NCBI GenBank assembly: GCA_031550325.1
Contig: JAVBOR010000012.1
Span: forward strand, 1 to 20,297
DNA length: 20,297 nt
From: JAVBTT01 sp031550325
GTDB taxonomy: Bacteria; Bacillota; Clostridia; Oscillospirales; UBA929
Reading direction: 5' to 3'
In this document: positions 14,996 through 20,297 of the stretch, piece by piece
Position numbering within the stretch: position 1 is the stretch's first letter
Layout of the letters: each line of letters opens with the position of its first letter
Position numbers and translations under genes: made by a program
The notes under the pieces: generated by a model
Databases searched by the model: none
What the model was told of the DNA's origin: nothing
What the model saw: only the letters and a program-made list of their open reading frames with translations

Positions 14996-15024
14996 GGTCA
15001 GAAGCCGCCCGAGGCCCAGCTCTA

Positions 15025-15114
15025 TTGTCATCGCGTCGAGCCTGGCGGCGCAGCCGGCAGTTCGGGCTGTTGACAATTCGAGGGCCGGAAAAGTTCCGGC
15101 CCTCAGCTTTGTCA
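15025..15114 (-). repeat. Composite hairpin element, reduced copy 5
   Basis: On the minus strand this holds an outer stem TGACAA/TTGTCA enclosing a GC-rich hairpin, then a D core. The D core has inner stem CTG-CGGC/GCCG-CAG (15042-15060), which again pairs though its sequence differs from CGCC/GGCG, followed by AGGCTCGACGCG. TTGTCA (15025-15030) lies at the far end. B and C are missing. It lies between the P-loop gene end and the wall-hydrolase promoter. Confidence 0.6.
15080..15104 (-). terminator. Candidate terminator of the P-loop gene
   Basis: GAGGGCCGGAA (15080-15090) and TTCCGGCCCTC (15094-15104) form an 11-bp perfect stem with loop AAG. It lies about 45 nt after the stop at 15149. No good T-run follows on either strand, so the terminator role is uncertain. 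Confidence 0.4.
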
Positions 15115-15148
15115 TTGCAAGCGCCCAAAGGCGAACTGCATCAGTGGA

Positions 15149-15559
15149 TTAAAGGAACTTGCACACGCCCGCAGGCGCCTTGTCCACGTCCTCTGAAATG
15201 CTTATGGTGAAGACAATGTTGTTCTCATCCCCGAACTGCTCGCACCAAAGCAAAAACTTCTCACACTCGGCCAGATCGGCATTGCCCGACACCTTGAAAA
15301 GGCTGTCGATGAATATGTGATTGATGTCATAATTGCCTGCGTACAACCCCGTGATGAAGCCTCTCAGCACCTGATAGCTGCGAATATCATAGGGAACGGA
15401 GTCGATAAGCCGCGCGCCGTGATTGATATCATAGGTCAGTTTCTGCCCGTGTTCAATACAGACAATCGCGCCATCCGCTTTTTCCACCGCTTCATTTACC
15501 AGATCAATCATCTGTTTGGTCTTTCCTGAGCCCTTGATGCCCATAATGACCTGAACCAA
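15149..15559 (-). CDS. Small P-loop NTPase-like protein of unknown function
   Basis: The 136-residue product begins MVQVIMGIKGSGKT, a Walker A motif at 7-14, and has a Walker B-like strand HIFID at 81-85. The rest is a compact alpha/beta protein without a recognised partner domain; DINHGARLIDSV and LFKVSGNADLAECEKFL are its other distinctive stretches. The start is a TTG at 15559, 11 nt after AAAGGGG; no better start is seen. It has its own promoter and a leader of about 115 nt. Its downstream side is a hairpin and then the divergent-looking repeat. It could be an ATP-binding regulator or a nucleotide kinase-like protein; I cannot assign a reaction. Confidence 0.8.
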   Translation of the reverse strand: MVQVIMGIKGSGKTKQMIDLVNEAVEKADGAIVCIEHGQKLTYDINHGARLIDSVPYDIRSYQVLRGFITGLYAGNYDINHIFIDSLFKVSGNADLAECEKFLLWCEQFGDENNIVFTISISEDVDKAPAGVCKFL

Positions 15560-15649
15560 AGAGTATCAAGCCCCTTTCTAATAAGGTAGAGTATTCCCTG
15601 CGCCCAAGGCGCAATAACCTGTCTTTCGCTGGCGGAATAGATCCGGTTT

Positions 15650-15674
15650 GCAGACAAAACAGAGGATTGTCCGC
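15650..15674 (-). repeat. A-type hairpin in the leader of the P-loop gene
   Basis: On the minus strand CAGGCTGCGGACAA resembles the element border CAGGCTGTnGACAA. GCGGACAA (15667-15674) pairs with TTGTCTGC (15650-15657) over 8 positions including one G-T. No B, C or D modules follow in clear form. It lies within the predicted 5' leader. Confidence 0.4.
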
Positions 15675-15680
15675 AGCCTG

Positions 15681-15709
15681 AGTATATCATACCCTGTCCG
15701 CCAAAGCAA
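15681..15709 (-). promoter_or_regulatory. Sigma-A promoter of the P-loop gene
   Basis: TTGCTT (15704-15709 on the minus strand), 17-nt spacer, TATACT (15681-15686). It starts only about 20 bp after the pgi stop, and no terminator was seen between them. Confidence 0.7.
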
Positions 15710-15731
15710 TGAACAATCGGTTAATAAGCGA

Positions 15732-17048
15732 TTACAATCTGGCGCGCAGCGCCTCGCCCTGCGCCTCAAAGCCCGGCTTTCCGAGAAGCGCGAACATGTT
15801 GGTTTTGTAGGCCTCCACGCCCGGCTGGTCAAAGGGGTTGACGCCGAGCAGGTACCCCGACAGGCCGCAGGCGATCTCAAAGAAGTAAATCAGCTGGCCA
15901 ACACCGTGGGTGTCTTTTTTGCTCATGCGCACAACCATGTTGGGCACGCCGCCGTCAACATGGGCGAGCAGGGTTCCGCAAAACGCCTGATACTCGATGT
16001 CGGGCAGCGTTTTCCCCGCGAGGAAGTTCAGCCCGTCAACATTCTCGGCGTCTTGCTTAATCGTGATGGACGCCGTCGGTTCCTCAACCAGCACAACGGT
16101 CTCGAGCAGCTCGCGCCGTCCCTCCTGAATGTACTGGCCCATGGAGTGCAGGTCGGCCGTATAACTCACGGCAGCGGGGAACAGGCCCTTGCCCTCCTTG
16201 CCCTCGCTCTCGCCGTAAAGCTGCTTAAACCACTCGGCCATAAACACGAAGTCGGGATCGTAGCACGCGAGAATCTCCACCCGCTTACCAGCGCGATACA
16301 TGGCGTTGCGGCCCATGGCATACTGCCACGCGGGATTTTGCTGCCCGGGCGACAGACACAGCTTCATCATGTCGGCAGCGCCGCGCATGAGCTCTGCGAT
16401 GTCCACACCCGCCGCGGCGATAGGCAGCAGGCCGACGGCGGTCAAAACAGAAAACCGGCCTCCGACGCTGTCCGGAATGACAAAGCTTTCATAGCCCTCT
16501 TTGTCGCAGAGCCCGCGCAGCGCGCCGCGCGCCTTGTCTGTCGTGACGTAAATCCGTTCCGCTGCGCCGGCCTTGCCGTATTTTTCCTCAATTTTCTGTT
16601 TCCATACACGAAACGCGACGGCGGGTTCGGTTGTCGTGCCGGATTTGGAGATGACGTTGATGGAAAAGTTGCGGTCGCCGATGATCTCCGAAAGCTGGGC
16701 CATATAGGCAGCCGAAAGGTTGTTGCCTACAAAGTAGACCTCGGGAAGCTTGTGCCGGCGCAGGTTATAAAAGGTTCCCTGCAAAAACTCAATCACGGCG
16801 CGCGCGCCCAGGTAGGAGCCGCCGATGCCGATGACCAGTAAAACGTCGGAATCCGACTGGATTTTCTCAGCGGCGCGCTGGATTCGGGCAAACTCGTCGC
16901 GGTCGTAAGCTTCGGGCAGTCGCAGCCAGCCTAAAAAGTCGCTCCCTTTGCCTGTGCCGCCCAGCAGCGCCTCATGCGCGGCGCTCAGCTCGGACTGCCA
17001 GTCCTTTGGGGAGATTTCGGGAAGCTTCGAGAGATCAACGTTTATCAC
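15732..17048 (-). CDS. pgi: Glucose-6-phosphate isomerase
   Basis: Pgi interconverts glucose 6-phosphate and fructose 6-phosphate in the cytoplasm. The GTG at 17048 (VINVDLSKLPEI) is chosen: AAAGGACGGG lies just upstream, and a promoter sits between it and dacF. An in-frame TTG at 17126 would lie inside the -35 box of that promoter, so it cannot be used from this transcript. From the GTG it has 438 residues, close to other Bacillota Pgi. Motifs: GIGGSYLG (74-81), SKSGTTTEP (134-142), GGRFSVLTAVG (196-206), YGESEGKEGKG with Glu280, DLHSMGQ with His301, and AYKTNM with Lys415. These match the phosphosugar-binding and ring-opening residues of the family. Confidence 0.96.
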   Translation of the reverse strand: MINVDLSKLPEISPKDWQSELSAAHEALLGGTGKGSDFLGWLRLPEAYDRDEFARIQRAAEKIQSDSDVLLVIGIGGSYLGARAVIEFLQGTFYNLRRHKLPEVYFVGNNLSAAYMAQLSEIIGDRNFSINVISKSGTTTEPAVAFRVWKQKIEEKYGKAGAAERIYVTTDKARGALRGLCDKEGYESFVIPDSVGGRFSVLTAVGLLPIAAAGVDIAELMRGAADMMKLCLSPGQQNPAWQYAMGRNAMYRAGKRVEILACYDPDFVFMAEWFKQLYGESEGKEGKGLFPAAVSYTADLHSMGQYIQEGRRELLETVVLVEEPTASITIKQDAENVDGLNFLAGKTLPDIEYQAFCGTLLAHVDGGVPNMVVRMSKKDTHGVGQLIYFFEIACGLSGYLLGVNPFDQPGVEAYKTNMFALLGKPGFEAQGEALRARL

Positions 17049-17096
17049 TTGGGTCCCGTCCTTTCTTTTGTAAAAAGCCGCATTCTTGTTTGTCCT

Positions 17097-17126
17097 ATTG
17101 TACCCTGAGCGCTCCTTAGTTGTCAA
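17097..17126 (-). promoter_or_regulatory. Sigma-A promoter of pgi, overlapping the dacF stop
   Basis: A perfect TTGACA (17121-17126 on the minus strand) is followed after 18 nt by TACAAT (17097-17102). The TGA in the -35 box is the stop codon of dacF. The start point would be near 17090, leaving a 40-nt leader with the SD before GTG 17048. Confidence 0.8.
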
Positions 17127-18262
17127 TCACTGCCTTGTCGCATAAACAGCGTTCCGACCATCTGCGCGAAGATATCCCACCAGGTCAGGCGCGCCACGTC
17201 CTCGGCGGCGACAAACGGCACGGTCGCCAGCACCTGATCGCCCGACCTGATCGTCAGCTCGCCGAGCTTTTGCCCCTTTAAAACGGGCGCCTCGACGTTT
17301 TCGGCCATGACGACCTCACGTGTCAGCTGCGCCGCCTGCTCCTTTTCCACCACAAGCTGTCTGTCCTCCTGCAGCAGGGGCTGTACCTCCAGCGCCTTGC
17401 CCATCAGCACGGGCACGGGCGCCGGAAGCTCGTCGGGCACAACGGCGATGGGCCTAAAGCTGGCAAAGCCGAAGTCGAGCAGTTTGCGCGCGCTCTCAAA
17501 ACGCTCGTCGCCCGTCGAGGCCTTGAGCACCACGGCGATCAGCTCCATGCCCCCGCGCTCGGCCGAGGCCGAGACGCAGGCCCCCGCCTTGGACGTGGAG
17601 CCGGTTTTGAGGCCGGTGGCCCCGTCATAAAACCGAACGAGCCTGTTGGTGTTGCTGAGGGTAAACGTGCCGTCGCGCAGCGAGTCCATCCATATGGTCG
17701 TGTAGTTCTTAATCAGAGGATGCCCCAGCAGCTGCCGGGACATGACCGACACGTCGCGCGCCGTGCTGCAGCCGTCCGCGCTGTCCAGTCCGGTGGCGTT
17801 GGTGAAGTACGTGTTGGTCATGCCCAGCTCATGCGCGCGCTCGTTCATGCGCTGCACAAAGCTGTCGTGCGTCCCGGCCAAAAACTCGGCCAGCGCGTAC
17901 GCGCCGTCGTTGGCGCTCTGGATGGTCACGGCCTTAAGCAGCTCGTGAACCGTGTACTGCTCCCCCTCGGCGAGATAGGCGGTCGAGCCGCCCATCCCCA
18001 TGGCCTCGCGGCTGACCGTGACTTTGTCCTCCAGGCCGATTCGGCCGCTGTCCACCGCCTCCACGGTCAGCAGCAGCGTCATGACCTTGGTGATACTGGC
18101 GATGGCGAGCTTTTCGTCGGCGTTCTTTTCGGCCAAAACAGTTCCCGAAGCGCGATCCATGAGGATAATCGAAGGCGCGGGAACCTCGGGCGCGGCCGAC
18201 GCGGCGAAGGCGGCCGGCAGCAGCAGCGTGACGCAGAGTAAAAAACAAACGAGTCGTTTCAT
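17123..18262 (-). CDS. D-alanyl-D-alanine carboxypeptidase (DacF type)
   Basis: This class of low-mass penicillin-binding protein removes the last D-Ala from peptidoglycan stem peptides outside the membrane. The ATG at 18262 (MKRLVCFLLC) is chosen, with GGAGG 7 nt upstream; the GTG two codons earlier is too near the SD. From there it has 379 residues: a signal peptide ending near SAA (about 24), then the active-site motifs SITK (Ser56-Lys59), SAN (116-118) and KTG (219-221). A PBP5_C-type domain follows (about 260-355). The C-terminal WWDIFAQMVGTLFMRQ is a likely amphipathic membrane anchor. DacF in Bacillus is a forespore gene and DacA is vegetative; the sequence alone does not tell which role applies. 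An 11-bp inverted repeat flanks the start. Confidence 0.94.
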   Translation of the reverse strand: MKRLVCFLLCVTLLLPAAFAASAAPEVPAPSIILMDRASGTVLAEKNADEKLAIASITKVMTLLLTVEAVDSGRIGLEDKVTVSREAMGMGGSTAYLAEGEQYTVHELLKAVTIQSANDGAYALAEFLAGTHDSFVQRMNERAHELGMTNTYFTNATGLDSADGCSTARDVSVMSRQLLGHPLIKNYTTIWMDSLRDGTFTLSNTNRLVRFYDGATGLKTGSTSKAGACVSASAERGGMELIAVVLKASTGDERFESARKLLDFGFASFRPIAVVPDELPAPVPVLMGKALEVQPLLQEDRQLVVEKEQAAQLTREVVMAENVEAPVLKGQKLGELTIRSGDQVLATVPFVAAEDVARLTWWDIFAQMVGTLFMRQGSD

Positions 18263-18306
18263 GTCCACCCCTCCTCAAGGGAAGGATATGTCCATACGAC
18301 TCGTTT
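18247..18306 (-). promoter_or_regulatory. Inverted repeat flanking the dacF ribosome-binding site
   Basis: AAACGAGTCGT (18247-18257) and ACGACTCGTTT (18296-18306) are perfect complements. In the dacF mRNA they would form an 11-bp stem whose 38-nt loop holds the SD GGAGG (18270-18274) and the ATG (18262). The 3' arm lies inside the first codons of the gene. CCCT/AGGG within the loop could cover part of the SD. Confidence 0.5.
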
Positions 18307-18339
18307 TAGAATACCGCCTGAGTTTTGCGCCTCGGAGCG

Positions 18340-18576
18340 TCAGTCCACAACGTACGCTTTTACGCTCTCGAAAAACGCTTTGCCGTCCGCCTCCGTACCG
18401 TGAACCTCAACGGTGATCGGTTTGGACAAGTCGACGCTAAAAATGCCCATAATGGACTTGGCGTCAATAATATACCGCCCACTGACAATGTCGATGTCAA
18501 ACGGTTGGTTACAGGCAGTGTTTACAAACTGCTTCACGTCGCCAATCGACGTAAGCTGAACAGAAAACTTCTTCAT
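18340..18576 (-). CDS. HPr-like protein lacking the phosphocarrier histidine (Crh-like)
   Basis: The 78-residue product has the size and pattern of HPr. The regulatory site around Ser46 is well kept: DAKSIMGIFSVDL has the serine at residue 41. The N-terminal active site is not: where HPr has G-I-H-A-R-P, this protein reads SIGDVKQF, so neither His15 nor Arg17 is present. The only histidine is His59. It therefore cannot pass phosphate in the PTS but could still be phosphorylated on serine by HPr kinase and bind CcpA, as Bacillus Crh does (Gln15 instead of His). AAGGAGGG lies before the ATG. The promoter is shared, back to back, with mtaB. Confidence 0.88.
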   Translation of the reverse strand: MKKFSVQLTSIGDVKQFVNTACNQPFDIDIVSGRYIIDAKSIMGIFSVDLSKPITVEVHGTEADGKAFFESVKAYVVD

Positions 18577-18588
18577 CTTTTTCCCTCC

Positions 18589-18617
18589 TTGCTATGGATG
18601 CCTACCTCTGATATTAT
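18589..18617 (+). promoter_or_regulatory. Candidate promoter of mtaB
   Basis: TTGCTA (18589-18594), 17-nt spacer, TATTAT (18612-18617). Its -10 box overlaps the -10 of the opposite promoter by five bases, because ATATTATA reads as a -10 on both strands. The leader to the TTG start at 18758 would be about 134 nt. Confidence 0.5.
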
Positions 18618-18641
18618 AGCGAGGCAAACGGCAAAAAGCAA
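18613..18641 (-). promoter_or_regulatory. Sigma-A promoter of the Crh-like gene
   Basis: On the minus strand TTGCTT (18636-18641), 17-nt spacer, perfect TATAAT (18613-18618). The start point would be near 18606, about 30 nt before the ATG at 18576. Confidence 0.75.
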
Positions 18642-18757
18642 GGGAGATTTTGCCCTAAGCTTTGGATACATTTTCCCGGCATTTGTTGGAAATCTCTAAT
18701 CACGATGACCCGCCGGGCGGCAAAAAACGTCCGCGGGGGACGCTGGAGGCGCGCAAC

Positions 18758-20023
18758 TTGCACATATATTACTATACTTTGGGCTGCAAAGTGAACCAAA
18801 CGGAGACGGAGGCCATGCGCGAAACTCTGGCTTCACGCGGCCATACGACTGCCGCACAGGGGGAGAGCTGCGACGCCGTGGTGATCAACACCTGCACCGT
18901 GACCGCCACCTCCGACCAAAAATCCCGCCAGACCATCCGAAAGCTCCGACGCGAACATCCTGACGCCGTTTTGGCTGTCTGCGGCTGCCTGAGCCAGACG
19001 ACCGACCTCTCCGACTGGCCGGAAATTGACCTGCTCGGCGGCACGGGCGACCGTCTGGGCTTCGCTGAAAAGCTTGAAAACCATACGTTGTCCAAGGATG
19101 TGCCGCCGGTTCCCTCGCATTTTGACCGCTTGCCGGTATCCACGCCCGAAGGGCGCAGCCGCGCGTTTCTCAAGCTGCAGGACGGCTGTGACAACCATTG
19201 TACCTACTGCATCATTCCCTCGGCTCGCGGCGCTTCGCGCTCGCGCCCGCCCGATGACGCGCTGGAGCAGGCGCGGCTGGCCTGCGCGCGCGGCTGCCGC
19301 GAGCTCGTGCTGACCGGCATTGAGATCTCCTCTTACAAGCCCTCCCTGGAGGCGCTTGTCACGGCGATCTGCGCGCAGCATCCTTCGCTTCGCTTGCGGC
19401 TGGGCTCGCTTGACCCGCGCTCGGTAGGCGAGTCTCTGCTTGGCGCGCTCGCGCCGCTTTCCAACTTTTGCCCTCATCTGCACCTGTCACTCCAGAGCGG
19501 CAGCGACGGCGTGCTGCGCCGCATGGGCAGGCGCTATACGGCCCGGTCCGTGCTGGAGAGCATCACGCTTGCCCGCGAGGCCCTGCCGGGTTGCGCGGTT
19601 ACGGGCGACCTGATCGCGGGATTTCCCGGCGAAACCGAGGCCGAGTGGGCCGAGACGCTGGATTTTCTGGACAAGGCGGCGTTTTCGGCGCTGCACATCT
19701 TTCCTTACTCGCGCCGCCCCGGCACGCCCGCCGCGGCGATGCCCGGCCAGCTCACCCGCGCCGAGAAGCAGCGGCGCGCCCGTCAGGCAGCCGACCGCGT
19801 GGCCGTCTCGGCACAGCTTTACCGCGAGGCGCAGATCGGGCGCACGCTTTCTGTGTTGTTTGAAACAGCGCAGCAGGGCCTGTCGGAGAATTACCTCACC
19901 ATACATGTCGAGGGCGGCGGCGCGCGCCGGGAAATCGCCCCGGTGTTCATTACGGGCACCCTGAACGACGGCCTCACGGGCAGGCTCAGCGGAGAGGACG
20001 CCCGCGGCCGCATAGACTTGTGA
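18758..20023 (+). CDS. mtaB: tRNA t6A37 methylthiotransferase MtaB
   Basis: MtaB is a radical-SAM enzyme that adds a methylthio group to t6A37, giving ms2t6A in tRNAs that read ANN codons. The TTG at 18758 (MHIYYYTLGCKVNQTE) is chosen, as GGAGG lies 8 nt upstream; the ATG at 18662 would add 32 residues unlike any family member. From the TTG it has 421 residues. The UPF0004 domain carries Cys10 (LGCKVNQ), Cys46 (INTCTV) and Cys77 (CGC). The radical-SAM cluster motif DGCDNHCTYC has Cys144, Cys148 and Cys151. LHLSLQSGSDGVLRRMGRRYT and GDLIAGFPGETEAEW follow, and a short TRAM-like C-terminus ends the protein. It depends on t6A, made in part by the Sua5-type enzyme of this window. It is the only confident plus-strand gene. 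Confidence 0.95.
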   Translation: MHIYYYTLGCKVNQTETEAMRETLASRGHTTAAQGESCDAVVINTCTVTATSDQKSRQTIRKLRREHPDAVLAVCGCLSQTTDLSDWPEIDLLGGTGDRLGFAEKLENHTLSKDVPPVPSHFDRLPVSTPEGRSRAFLKLQDGCDNHCTYCIIPSARGASRSRPPDDALEQARLACARGCRELVLTGIEISSYKPSLEALVTAICAQHPSLRLRLGSLDPRSVGESLLGALAPLSNFCPHLHLSLQSGSDGVLRRMGRRYTARSVLESITLAREALPGCAVTGDLIAGFPGETEAEWAETLDFLDKAAFSALHIFPYSRRPGTPAAAMPGQLTRAEKQRRARQAADRVAVSAQLYREAQIGRTLSVLFETAQQGLSENYLTIHVEGGGARREIAPVFITGTLNDGLTGRLSGEDARGRIDL

Positions 20024-20054
20024 CGCAACACCCCAAGGGGTATCTGATCTTCCC

Positions 20055-20275
20055 CCAAAAATCCTGACAAAAGCGCTTTGCGCCTTTGTGCTTTTCCAGG
20101 ATTCGCGTCGAGCCTGACGCCGCAGGCGGCAGGTTCTTGCTGGATCGAATCCTGGAAAAACTGAACCACAACGGTTTCGGGAATTCATTTCTCGAAACCG
20201 TTTCCCTTCAAACCGCCTCAGCGGTTTGAACCTGCCCTCGTTTTGTCAAAGAACCAAAGGTTCTTTGACAGCCTG
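20055..20275 (-). repeat. Composite hairpin element, copy 6 (full length)
   Basis: Read on the minus strand: border CAGGC, hairpin A TGTCAAAGAACC/GGTTCTTTGACA (20259-20270 and 20244-20255), linker CGAGGGCAGG (20231-20240), hairpin B TCAAACCGC/GCGGTTTGA (20221-20229 and 20208-20216), hairpin C AACGGTTTCG/CGAAACCGTT (20193-20202 and 20170-20179; loop contains ATGAA). Then hairpin D has perfect 14-bp arms (20146-20159 and 20092-20105) around a core with stem CCTG-CGCC/GGCG-CAGG. Half-site E is TTTTGTCA near 20064-20071, less well matched than in copies 2 and 3. It lies about 30 nt after the mtaB stop, antisense to it. Confidence 0.85.
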
Positions 20276-20277
20276 AA

Positions 20278-20297
20278 GCGCGTTCCCGGACTCACTC
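20278..20297. repeat. Start of a second perfect-arm C-type hairpin, cut by the window end
   Basis: GCGCGTTCCCGGACTCACTC closely matches the 5' arm and loop of the hairpin at 147-193 (GCGTTCCCGG, then ATTCACTC). The 3' arm would lie outside the window. As at copy 1, it directly abuts an end of the composite element. Confidence 0.55.

Noticed and set aside
17049..17126. A 26-residue N-terminal extension of Pgi from the TTG at 17126
   Set aside because: The TTG lies within the -35 box of the pgi promoter and has no SD of its own, whereas GTG 17048 has AAAGGACGGG just upstream.
20024..20060. Terminator of mtaB (ACCCC AA GGGGT hairpin just after the stop)
   Set aside because: The stem is only 5 bp with a 2-nt loop, and no T-run follows; too weak to call.
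1..20297. CRISPR array
   Set aside because: The repeats are long, dispersed over 20 kb and separated by genes. There is no run of short regular repeats with spacers, and no cas gene.

Overview
The window looks like a chromosomal segment from a GC-rich, Gram-positive, Clostridia-like bacterium (Bacillota). Evidence: Bacillus/Clostridium-type SD sequences and sigma-A promoters (TATAAT-type -10 boxes 16-18 nt from TTGnnn -35 boxes), frequent TTG and GTG starts, a Crh-like HPr protein, a DacF-type D,D-carboxypeptidase, DegV, and a GHL10/amidase wall hydrolase. A family such as the Oscillospiraceae would fit, but that is a guess from style, not a phylogeny.

Layout. (1) 1-2620: a gene for a membrane-anchored Mrr-like nuclease (minus strand) lying between two near-identical 153-bp repeats, followed by a repeat-rich intergenic stretch. 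(2) 2621-7756: a five-gene minus-strand operon reading prfA, threonylcarbamoyl-AMP synthase, coaE, M18 aminopeptidase, family 2 glycosyltransferase, with a strong promoter in front of prfA. (3) 8017-11928: degV, then an ABC-F ATPase translationally coupled to a YdcF-type membrane protein. (4) 11932-14995: a large secreted GHL10 + N-acetylmuramoyl-L-alanine amidase protein. (5) 15149-18262: a small P-loop protein, pgi and dacF, each of the first two with its own promoter. (6) 18340-20023: the Crh-like gene and mtaB, transcribed divergently from overlapping promoters. Two enzymes of the same tRNA modification are present: the Sua5-type enzyme starts t6A at A37 and MtaB methylthiolates it to ms2t6A.

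The most unusual content is in the intergenic DNA. About 210 nt long, one composite element recurs in most of the gaps. It has a fixed module order: hairpin A, a CGGGRGCAGG linker, hairpin B, hairpin C (loop RTGAA), hairpin D (a conserved 40-nt core ending GGCTCGACG, inside variable complementary arms), and a terminal half-site E that repeats the 3' arm of A. Between copies the loops, linkers and D core stay similar, while most stems differ in sequence and still pair. I see three full-length copies (2271-2481, 7782-7990, 20055-20275), one cut by the window edge (1-153), a diverged one (10777-10945), a reduced one (15025-15114), and several fragments. I do not recognise it as a named family. 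It could be a structured RNA, a MITE-like non-autonomous mobile element, or a REP-like repeat; the sequence alone does not decide. No tRNA, rRNA, CRISPR array or transposase gene was seen.
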